NCBI RefSeq assembly: GCF_029784155.1
Contig: NC_073691.1
Coordinates: 61,889,746 to 61,953,745 of the forward strand
Direction of reading: 5' to 3'
Length of the DNA: 64,000 nucleotides
DNA from: Uranotaenia lowii
Lineage: Eukaryota > Arthropoda > Insecta > Diptera > Culicidae
Below are positions 54,680-64,000 of this stretch, piece by piece. The position numbers were made by a program, and so were the translations under genes. Positions within the stretch are counted from its first letter, which is position 1, and every line of letters begins with the position of its first letter. The notes beneath the pieces are model-generated. The model made no database searches and was not told where the DNA came from. It saw only the letters and a list, made by a program, of their open reading frames with translations.

Positions 54680-57600
54680 GAGCAACCTTAGCGGAGATCG
54701 GGTACCCAACCCCGGTGGATGCTTTGGTCGCATGCAGAATGAGTTAGGGGGCTTCGTACGCGTCTGTTCTCCATGTTAGGGGCGGCGTGCGGAGTGCAAC
54801 AACGTCCTGGTGGTGTTCGGGACCCAAAACAGCAACATCACGACGGTCCTCCTGCGAGGTAGTGGGGTTAGCTGCGGGCCTTGCGAGCCTGTGACTACTA
54901 AAAAAACATAAGCAACGAATAACGAACAACAAATTTCGGATGGAAATCGGCAAAGACCCACGCGACGAAAAGGGACTAGCGATTGGAAACTTGGAACATG
55001 GAACTGCCGATCTCTAAATTTTGTGGGCAGTACCCACGTGCTCTCCAACGAATTGAAGAGCCGCAAATTCGACATCGTAGCGCTGCAGGAGGTATGCTGG
55101 AAGGGCTCCACGGTACGAACGTATCCAGATGGTCGTGCCATCTACCAGAGCTGCGGCAACACACACGAGCTTGGAACAGCTTTTATAGTGATGGGAAAGA
55201 TGCAAAAGCGCGTGATCGGGTGGTGGCCGATCAACTCACGAATGTGCCGGTTGAGAATCAAGGGCCGGTTCTTCAACATCAGCATCATCAACGTGCACAG
55301 CCCTCACCTCGGAAGTACCGGTGACGACAAAGACGAATTTTACGCGCAGCTGGAGCGTGAATACGACCGTTGCCCAAAACATGATATCAAGATCGTCATC
55401 GGGGATTTCAATGCTCAGGTCGGCCAGGAGGAGGAATTTAAACCGACAATTGGAAGGTTCAGCGCGCACCAGCTGACCAACGAAAACGGCCTCAGACTTA
55501 TTGATTTCGCCGCCTCCAAACGAATGGCCGTACGTAGTACATTTTTTCAGCACCGCCTCCCACACAAGTACACCTGGAGATCACCGTACCAAACGCAATC
55601 ACAGATCGACCACGTTTTGATCGACAGTCGGCACTTTTCGGACATCATCGACGTCAGATCATGTCGAGGCGCCAACATCGAGTCAGACCATTATCTGGTG
55701 ATGGTGAAGATGCGCCCAAAACTCTCCGTAGTGAACAACAAGCGAAACCGGCGCCCGCCTCGGTTAAACATCGCGCGACTGAAGCAACCTGAGGTCGCGG
55801 CAGACTACGCGCAATCGGTCGAAGCAGCGCTGCCGGCAGAGGGCGAGCTTGACGAAGCCCCTCTCGAGGACTGTTGGGATACCATCAAAACAGCCATCAA
55901 CAGTGCGGCGGAGAACGTCATCGGTTGGAGCGATCTCGACGGAACGACTGGTTCGACGAGGAGTGTAGGAGGGTGATGGACGAAGAAAATGCCGCGCGGG
56001 CGGCAGTAGTGCAAAGATGCACCCGTCGAAATGTGGAAAATCACCGACAGCGGAAGAGGCAGCGAGTCCGACTTTTCCAGGAGAAAAAGCGCCGCCTGGA
56101 GGAGGAGGAGCTCCAGGAGCTGGAGCAGCTGCATCGTTCCCAAGAAACACGAAAGTTCTATCAGAAACTCAACGCATCCCGCAAAGGCTTCGTGCCGCAA
56201 GCCGAAATGTGCCGGGATAAGGACGGGGGTATCCTGACGGACAATCGTGAGGTGATCAAAAGGTGGAAGCAGCACTTCGATGAACACCTGAACGGCGCAC
56301 ATGCAGGAGATCAAGACGGTGGGGGAAGGTACATCGCCGGCGTAGCCAACGACGAAGAGGAGCCACTCCCAACGATGAGTGAAGTTAAGGAAGCCATTCG
56401 CCAGCTGAATAGAAACAAGTCGGCTGGGAAGGATGGCATCGCAGCTGAACTCATCAAAATGGGCCCGGACAGGTTGGCCGATTGCCTACATCGGTTGATA
56501 ATCCGGATTTGGGACATAGAACAGCTACCGGAGGAGTGGAAGGAGGGGGTAATATGCCCCATCTACAAGAAGGGCGACAAATTGGACTGTGAGAACTACC
56601 GAGCGATCACTGTACTCAATGCCGCCTACAAAGTGTTGTCCCGAATCCTACTCCGCCGCCTAACGCCACAAGCAAACAGATTCGTGGGAAGTCATCAGGC
56701 CGGCTTCATGGAGGGACGGTCTACGACGGACCAGATATTCACATTGCGGCAAATCCTTCAAAAATGCCGTGAACACCAAGTCCCTACGCATCATCTATTC
56801 ATCGACTTCAAAGCCGCATACGACACGATCGACCGTAACGAGCTATGGAAAATCATGGACGAGAACGGCTTTTCCGGGAAGCTGATCAGACTGATCAAGG
56901 CGACGATGGATGGAACGCAGTGCTGTGTGCGGATTTCGGGTGAATTGTCGAGTTCATTCGAATCGCGCAGGAGGCTTCGACAAGGTGATGGTCTATCCTG
57001 CATGATGTTCAACGTGGCGCTAGAAGATGTTATTTGACGAGCGGTGGGCGAAATGCGGGGCACGATTTTCAACAGATCCAGTCAACTTATCTGCTTTGCC
57101 GATGACATTGATATAGTCGGCAGATCATCTGCGGCGGTGGAGGAGATCTACCGCAAACTGAAACGCGAAGCAGGAAGGATTGGGTTGATGATTAATACGT
57201 CCAAGACGAAGTACATGCTGGCCTGCGGATCCGAGACCGACCGAACCCGCTTGTCCAGTAATAACAAGGTCACGATCGACGGCGACGAGCTGGAGATAGT
57301 CGAAGACTTTGTCTATCTCGGCTCACTGGTGACCGCAGACAATGACACCAGCCGTGAGATCCGGAGGCGAATTATCAGCGGAAGTCGTACCTACTATGGA
57401 CTCCACAAGCAACTGCGGTCGAGAAGACTTAGCCCTCGCACGAAGTGTAACCTGTATATGACGCTTATTAGACCGGTTGTTCTCTACGGGCACGAGACAT
57501 GGATATTGCTCGAGGAGGACCTGCGTACACTCGGAGTATTCGAGCGACGAGTGTTAAGAACCATCTTTGGCGGCGTACAGGAGAACGGAGTGTGGAGGCG

Positions 57601-57913
57601 AAGGATGACGCGACTCTACGGCGAACCCAGTATCCAGAAGGTGGTGAAGGCTGGCCGGATACGCTGGGCGGGACATGTTGCGAGAATGCCGGACGACTGT
57701 CCTGCAAAACAGGTGTTCGCTACGAATCCGGTAGGAACAAGACGAGCGGGGGCGCAACGAGCGAGGTGGTTAGACCAAGTGGAGCGTGATCTGGCGAACG
57801 TGGGGTGCCCGAGAAATTGGAGAACGGTTGCTATGAACCGAGTGAATTTTAGGAGTTATGTTCGTCAAGTTATGTCGTGAGACGGAATACTATGTAAATA
57901 AAAAAATAAATAA
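54680..57913 (+). mobile_element. full-length RTE-like non-LTR retrotransposon
   Basis: Flanked by a 14 bp target-site duplication TAATAGATAGGTGC (54666-54679 and 57914-57927). It has a GC-rich 5' leader (54680 to about 54930), one long coding region, and a short 3' end with an AAATAAATAAT-type microsatellite tail instead of a poly-A, as in the RTE clade. About 3.2 kb, the normal full length. It lies outside the rdgB coding span and its composition is far more GC-rich than its surroundings. Confidence 0.9.
54942..57880 (+). pseudogene. RTE-like endonuclease/reverse transcriptase, two lesions
   Basis: One polyprotein: endonuclease (KLGTWNCRSLNF, VALQEVCW, IVIGDFNAQVG, TWRSPYQTQSQIDHVLI, SDHYLV; about 54987-55720), an Arg/Glu-rich coiled linker (55980-56180), then reverse transcriptase (NKSAGKDGIAAELIK, EGVICPIYKKGDK, GFMEGRSTTDQI, LFIDFKAAYDTIDR, LRQGDGLSCMMF, LICFADDIDIVGRS) and the C-terminal domain (RWAGHVARMPDD, RARWLDQVERDL). 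A frameshift lies near 55935-55960, and CGA to TGA makes a stop at 57035-57037. All catalytic motifs, including FADD, are intact. Closest in style to insect RTE endonuclease-reverse transcriptases. Confidence 0.9.
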
Positions 57914-58139
57914 TAATAGATAGGTGCAGCAAAGTTGTACTACAGCAATAAACACTACTCTAAACCATTCGAGGAAAATCTTGTCCCGCTTTGACACTCC
58001 TGGAAGAAAATTGCATTTCTTCGCGCCAGCCAAGGGTACATCCAGTACAGAGGTTAGCACTAATTAAATTTGAATAATACATACATGGCAAAATGGCAAT
58101 AAGTGCTCACCTCCGTTTTCCCATACCAATTAGGCTTTT

Positions 58140-58144
<5 letters not shown>

Positions 58145-58175
<31 letters not shown>
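58145..58175 (+). repeat. (TC)n microsatellite
   Basis: About 15 uninterrupted TC units. Confidence 0.95.
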
Positions 58176-58178
<3 letters not shown>

Positions 58179-58789
58179 CCTCGTACTAGCTAGAAGGTTG
58201 TGTACATGCGTGTGCCTAAGTGTTTTTCACTCTCCGGAAAACGCTGATAGCAATCGAATGAGCTCTAACATATGTAACTGTAACACAAAGTCGAACAAAT
58301 TAAACATTGCATGACCGGGGCCATTTTTCGATTCACTCCTGTCCTGCGGCTGGGCTGGAAAAGGTGTTAACTGTTCCACACTTTTCTAAGGACAAAAGCG
58401 AAAGTTCATGCAGCAATAACGTTGACCTTGAAGCTAAATTTTCTTTGCTCCCATCTGGCACGACATGTCGTTTCAAAAACGAATATACGAGTAACTATAG
58501 GGTAAGAATGTAGTCAAATCGCCATAAAACTGGCCGCCCAAGTAGCAATAACGACATCAACAACAACAGCAACAAGAATCCGTCTTTGGTTGGGAAATTG
58601 GCTTTATCCCTTTCGCTTTCCTTCCTATCGACCCAATGTCGATCCCAGCGGAGCGAAGAACCGAAAATATATACGCTAAAGCTAATAAATTTAAAATGAA
58701 TGGCCTCGCTATCAGCCACGTACATCCATACGTGGCCAACATCGAAAGTTATGTTTGGAGGCAGTTTACATACGTCAATTTGCTGTTTT

Positions 58790-58805
58790 GGGGGGGGGGG
58801 GGGGG
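58790..58805 (+). repeat. poly-G tract, 16 nt
   Basis: Sixteen consecutive G after TGCTGTTTT. Unusual in AT-rich DNA. Confidence 0.95.
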
Positions 58806-58999
58806 TTTCAATTTTTTGCTGCTATCAACAGCTGTGGGAAATCGCGAGATAATACGATTTTTGGGATTTTTTTTAAGGCAAAAACATATATTATTTATGA
58901 GCCTATGTCTTCCAAAATTCTTCTTCATTCAAACTTATTACCGTGTATACTGTTGTTCTGAGTGTTGTTAATTTTTTTTAAATGAATATAAGGAATTGA

Positions 59000-59290
59000 C
59001 ATATCAAGGTAAAGCTTAGCTTGGCTCTTTTAGAAATGGGACACTTTCTTTTGCTGATAGCTTATTAGTAATCGGACATTTAAAATATTGATAGCATTTA
59101 GCTGCCTGTGAAAGTACTATAAGTACCTATTTTTTCAAAATTTTAAATTTACGCGTTTCTGAGATATTTACGATGCAAGAGAAAAAGAGAAAATATTTTG
59201 CACAGTTTCCTCTAAATCCATCATCATTAAATTGATAGCTGACAATACAGTTGATTATTCAAAGAATTACTGTATATGAGTGGTGGAGAA
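59000..59290 (+). repeat. dispersed repeat, copy 2 (partner at 36.2 kb)
   Basis: Same orientation and block order as 36180-36470 (CACTTTCTTTTGCTGATAGC, GATATTTACGATGCAAGAGA). Confidence 0.65.
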
Positions 59291-59527
59291 GTATGCAAAC
59301 ACTGTTAAAAATTTCCGCAAAGTTCAAATCAACCCGAATCTGCTAACCCGAACGTGTTGCCTATTTATGAATCATTCGAACCTAATCTCAAACAGCAAGT
59401 TTTTTCTAGTTCCAGAGCTCGTAAGCTGTATAACCGGTGCCGAGGTATGAGACAGATGATTTTCGATGGACGACAAAATTTATGAAAACAAGTTCCAGCG
59501 TTTGAATCCTATAACATGTCTGCTCGT

Positions 59528-59595
59528 CAGGGCCGGGTTAAGCCATCGGGGGGCCCGGGGCAATTTTTCTCGGGGGGGGGGGGGGGGGGGTGGCT
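59528..59595 (+). repeat. CAGGGCCGGG terminus with 19 nt poly-G
   Basis: CAGGGCCGGGTTAAGCCATC, GGGGGGCCCGGGGCAA and then 19 consecutive G (59572-59590). It resembles one end of a hAT-type element; the other end was not found. Confidence 0.5.
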
Positions 59596-59599
59596 ATGA

Positions 59600-62500
59600 T
59601 TCGATTTTTTTTAATGCTATTCCAGAGAACACAAAACATTTTTAAAGTTTAAAAACTCTGGAGATGAGTTCAATATACTCTCTTCAAATAGCCATGTTGT
59701 CTGTGTTAAGGATGGTGTCTGGTATCTTCAAATAAAAATTGCTAAGCAATTACGTGCAAACATTGCCGAAGAGTTAAGAATTGCAAAGAACTATTAAATG
59801 TGAAATTTAATCCTCAATTTTAATACCCTTATCACCAACTAAAATTCTCTGATTTAGAATAATGATCAGATAGATATTAAAAATGTTTTTCATTTCATCT
59901 TTGGTCATCTGGTTTGTGCTTCATCGAGAAATTTTTACCTTATGGCAATTGGAAAGTGTCATGAAGATTTGAAACACAGACTACAAAATTCAAAAAAATA
60001 AACAAAATAATTAAATTCAAACTCCATTCATAGTGATCTAGATATAAGTGTCTAAGAATTCAAAACTTTGAAATATTTTATTTTCAGAACCACAATTCAG
60101 TGTCTCAAATCTAAATCATAATTTAAAATCAAGTTTTGAGAAACTAAATATGAAATAATAAAAAAAATATATATATTTAATTTTATATCTTTGAAACACA
60201 CAAAAAAAACGTTTTCATGAGATGTTTATGAATATGATTCTCATGAGATAAAAAAATATGTTATCAAATTGTTATTCTAAATGTGACAAAAGTTTCATTC
60301 AATGCCCTCAAAGCCAAAGAGGTTTAAGTGAAAAAATGATCGTTTGAATAAAAAAATGAGAATAAAGATTAAATGTTTAAAATACAGAATCATTTATCGT
60401 TTAAAAAGCCAGATAAGGAATCCAAATGAGTTTAGAACCTTAAACAAAGATTCTTCTCAAAATTCAGAAAACTATTAAACTGAACTTCAGTAACTGAAGA
60501 AACAACACAGGACTTGAAAATCTCAATGAATTGAATCTGGGAAAATATAAGATGAAAAAAAATAGAAATGTTCATGTTAAGAGAATCACCCAATGATAAT
60601 TTTCAATGAATAGTTAAATGATAATTTGAGAATGATCATTTGAAAAATGATATTCTGACTTCAGGAAATTTACTGTAGTAGATGTTAAAATTTTAGGAAA
60701 AATTTGGTGAAAATTTTCAAATACGAATTTTAAAACTAAGACAGACATTGGGATGGGAAATTCAATAGAGAAATTCTGTACTGTCGATTAATCCAATTTA
60801 AGCAACTAAAGTTTTTTTTTAATTTTATTTTCAAAAATAGGGAGGGAACAAGGTTTAGAATTTATCAATCAACGAATATTTCAATAACAATGATTGAAAA
60901 GTAAAAAGTTATAATAATACCCTGTATTAACCCGGATACTGCCCGAGTAAAATTCTGAAATGTTTTTCGTAAAGCTTTTCTGTTCTCTCTTAATACTGTG
61001 AGCCAGTTTGACGATATAAGCTGCTATTTCAGAGCAGTAACCATTCTATTCTATTCTATTTTGTTTATTTATAGAGGACTAGCAGACCCGGTAAACTTCG
61101 TCTTACCATGTTCAATTTGGCGTCCATTTTCTATTTTTCCTAGTTTTCTTTACATTTCCCTTCTTTCCCTTTACTCGAATCGTCCCGCTAAATTCTATCA
61201 AAATTAAACCAAAGAATTTAAACTCAACGGGTCTTTTAAAATCTGTATTCCATTCAGTAAATTTATTCCGTTTTGTTATATTGTTTTAATATCGGGACAA
61301 TTTTTGGAGTATTTGCCGAATATTTTGCCTAACGCAGTGCTTTCAGCTCCCAATTAGCTTTTGATGGTGTATTTTTTAGAGCTGAAGAAATAAAAAAAAA
61401 CATAAGAAAATAAATTTTACTAAACTTTTTCAAACAGCTTTTTATTCACCATCTTCATCCTTCGAAGCAGTTTGAATTAAAATCCATATTTTCACCAAAA
61501 TCATTTCCAAAAAGATTCGCCTGATTCTTAAGTTATAGACTTAACACATTTCAACTTAAAGTGTTCCCAAACAGCACTTGTCATGGCATTAAATCTGGCG
61601 ATTTTGCGTATTACAAATTCCTTTTTTTTTATTCAAGCAAAAAATGCTAATTAATTCCTTTTAATTCCTTTGAACTTTGAACAAAGAAAAGAATGGTTTT
61701 GAAAAGAGGAAAATATATTTTTAGATATATTCACCCATTATTTTAAAGATTTTAATTGAAGCAGTTCTGATTTCAAATTTTCGTGAACATTGTTGGTGGT
61801 GATCTGTGATTTCATTTAGGATTACGTTATATTTTTAAGACTTAATAACATTCAATTGAAAAGCAGATTTTTTTAAATTTATTAGATCGAAAAGAAATAA
61901 TCTTTTCAGGCTTCGATGGTTTCATTTAATTCCTGGAAATTATCATATAAACAAAACCTTAATAAAAATTATGTGTCTATTTCACTGTAAATCTCAATTT
62001 TGAAAATTTAAACACCGGTTAAATCCTAAAGAATATCACCACAGTTCAACTTTCATATTCTCTGAAAAAAGGTATTTAAAAAAAAAAGTTATGTTGACAA
62101 AAAGAAATATCGAAGTATACATTTGTCCCATTTATTGGGGCAAGTGAAAACACATAGGTCTTTTTCAGATGCGTCAGTGAAAAGACTTTAAAATTAATTT
62201 AATACATGTTCTTGTTTGTCTGTTTTATCAACTTTCATTGCTATATCCTAAGTTTTTCTCCGGAATAAATTAATGCTTGGTACTTCAAATTCACTGAATG
62301 CTGTCTGCTGTTCAACCAAAAGACCTTGATTTACAAAGACCTTTATAATAATTTTGAATATCCGCTTCAGATTCAACACTCGGGATATCCTTTCTGGCCA
62401 TTCTGGAGATAAAATTCTTAAATTGTAGATGTTTCATAGCTAAATGGCGCGTTTTCACTTATTCCCACAGATAAAAAAATGTAATCCTACTTGACAAGTG

Positions 62501-62600
62501 ATTTTACATTTGTGCATCATCGCGCTGAAAAATTTGAAAAAGAGTATAGCATCTTCGCATTGGACGAAAAATTACATTAAAATGCATGTTAAAACGCAGT
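59600..62600. other. AT-rich interval, no gene recognised
   Basis: Very AT-rich with frequent poly-A and poly-T. At 61042-61079 a (TATTC)n/TTTGTTTATTTATAGAGG stretch is followed by ACTAGCAGACCCGGTAAACT, the start motif of the dispersed element at 33592. No coding region seen. Confidence 0.5.
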
Positions 62601-62619
62601 GTCGGCATGCGACGTCTGT

Positions 62620-63060
62620 TTTATTTTACATGGTCGTTGTTTTCTGCTGCTTTTCAGCTCCGTTTTGAGTTTAATTCCTGCGCTCAGAAGTCTTCATTAA
62701 GGTAAGTTAAATTTATTTGTTCAACTACTCTGGGGTTAACCAATAGTTTTGAATAACAGTGGTGATGATTGATTGAATGATTTGTTCATTTATATTTTAC
62801 AGGAATTCAACAGCTGTGATTGGGTGTCATCCTGCAGTATCCTGAGGCTAATCAAACTTATTTCAAATCGGAAGCTGAAAATCCCTACTCACAAGCGACG
62901 AATATTGTTACTTCAATTGTGCGGCGGCAAATTCTCAGATAACAACAGACGATTCTACAGTCGGGATAATGTGATTGTGATTATGCGAATAGCGTGTCCT
63001 CGTGTCCTAGCAGGTCTTCAGATAAAATGTTGATTTTAATAAAAGATCTTTGTCCAAAAA
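62620..63060 (+). ncRNA. candidate small two-exon transcript
   Basis: A plausible donor AAG|GTAAGT at 62701 and acceptor TATTTTACAG at 62802 bound a 102 nt intron. The downstream exon stays open from GAATTCAACAGCTG to a TGA at 63031-63033 (about 76 codons, basic, no recognised domain) and is followed within 10 nt by AATAAA. The upstream exon (about 62580-62700) has no ATG in the fitting frame that I can support. It may be a non-coding RNA, an exon of a gene running into the window, or a small repeat. Support is from signals only. Confidence 0.3.
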
Positions 63061-64000
63061 TATGTGTGTTTTATATTGATTTTTGAACGCTTCTTGCATG
63101 AGAGTATTATGAAACGAGACTGAAAATGTAAATCTACATTAAACAACCGACATGAATGGGGCCGGATATTTACATGCCAAGACCAGTATTCATACATGTA
63201 AATACCCGATTCCCTTCTACCCATGCTCTTGCATGTAAAATTCCATGAATATTTTTAAGTGTGGCATCTAAGAAATTACAGGAATTAATATTATTTTAAA
63301 CACTTTCAGGTCATATTAAAAGTTCATCATAAAAATCTGCTGCCCCTGGAATATCAATCACGAAACAACTTTTCAACAAAACAGTGAATCAAAAGTCTCT
63401 TCTATATAGCCAAAATATGTAAAACAAAAACACGCTTTTCATATTAAGTTTGTACTTGAATTGTGTGTAAGCAAACAGTTAACGTGTAAACAGTTTTTTG
63501 GTGAATGATTTTAAAAAAAGAGTTAAGTATATTTAATTAAATTTTTTTTTGGCCCAACAATGATTTAGATGAAGAAATAATGTATATATTTTTTGTAAAA
63601 GTTGATAGCTTACACTTGCTCTAGTCTACTTTCTTATTTGAAAATTCTTCCAGAAAATGCATATCCTCACTTTTTGTCATTAAAAAGTAGATTATTTTAT
63701 TGATAACTTCAATTTACGTTTGAAAAAAATCGAATTCGGTCTTTTAAAACTTCAATCCTATCTAATCCATTTCAAAGAACAGACTCTTGTTGAGAGGACG
63801 AATGACCAAGTTGGTTAAAATCCTCTATAAATAAACAAAATAGAATAGAATAGACTCTTGTTCAGTTAATGTGTCTAGCGTTCTAGGCGTATTGAATTAT
63901 ACGAAATTGAATGTAAAGCTTCCCAATTTCTTATTTTCAAACGTCCGCAAAGTGTCATAACATTATTTCATATTTATCTTTACCAAATTCATATTTTTTG
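63061..64000. other. AT-rich right end with a non-LTR-like tail
   Basis: No gene. GACCAAGTTGGTTAAAATCC then TCTATAAATAAACAAAATAG and (AATAG)n at 63806-63853 looks like the 3' tail of a non-LTR retrotransposon. It is the inverse of 61042-61079. The rest is AT-rich. Confidence 0.5.

Larger units (their letters stand above)
57928..58999. other. non-repetitive spacer with simple repeats
   Basis: Contains a (TC)n tract at 58145-58175, a CAACAACAGCAACAA stretch near 58560 and a 16 nt poly-G at 58790-58805. Short ORFs are without recognisable domains. Confidence 0.45.

Noticed and set aside
55805..56314. Minus-strand ORF of 169 codons
   Set aside because: Antisense to the RTE-like polyprotein.
61042..63853. 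36 bp inverted pair at 61042-61079 and 63818-63853 as element termini
   Set aside because: Both look like simple-sequence tails of separate non-LTR copies in opposite orientation, with no shared interior.

Overview
The window looks like nuclear DNA of a dipteran insect, most probably a mosquito. It is AT-rich, intron-bearing and crowded with eukaryotic transposons. These include an ITmD37E-type mariner relative, RTE-like and I/Jockey-like non-LTR elements, copia-like LTR elements, and hAT-, Transib-, PIF- and piggyBac-like MITEs. The organism is inferred from gene content and transposon flavour; no species-diagnostic marker was seen.

Only one host gene is firmly supported: rdgB (retinal degeneration B, the class IIA phosphatidylinositol transfer protein, PITPNM family), on the minus strand. 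Five coding exons can be joined with consistent phases: 24299-24222, 12552-11799, 11733-11372, 5183-5108 and 4780-2577. Together they encode 1158 residues: a PITP domain, an acidic FFAT motif, a DDHD domain and an LNS2 domain. The C-terminal exon(s) were not found and probably lie left of position 1. Intron 1 (11.7 kb), intron 3 (6.2 kb) and the last intron, open to the left, are packed with mobile DNA.

Layout: 1-1672 holds a minus-strand non-LTR element (gag-like ORF1 plus the start of ORF2) in the last rdgB intron. 2.6-5.2 kb holds rdgB exons 5 and 4. Intron 3 (5.2-11.4 kb) carries a broken reverse transcriptase interrupted by a small copia-like element with a perfect target-site duplication, then a mariner inserted into another mariner. 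11.4-12.6 kb holds exons 3 and 2. Intron 1 (12.6-24.2 kb) carries an ITmD37E element, several MITEs and a 5 kb segment bounded by about 240 bp inverted repeats with a THAP-domain ORF inside. Exon 1 and the presumed promoter lie at 24.2-24.6 kb.

From 25 to 64 kb no host gene could be recognised. The region holds a deleted hAT element, many MITEs, arrays of about 145 bp units in both orientations, a nest of copia-like LTRs with DNA elements inside them, a nearly perfect 108 bp-arm palindrome, a 1.7 kb Transib-like element and a nearly intact RTE-like element with a 14 bp target-site duplication. Between these lie AT-rich stretches in which I see no gene. A small candidate two-exon transcript sits near 62.6-63.1 kb.
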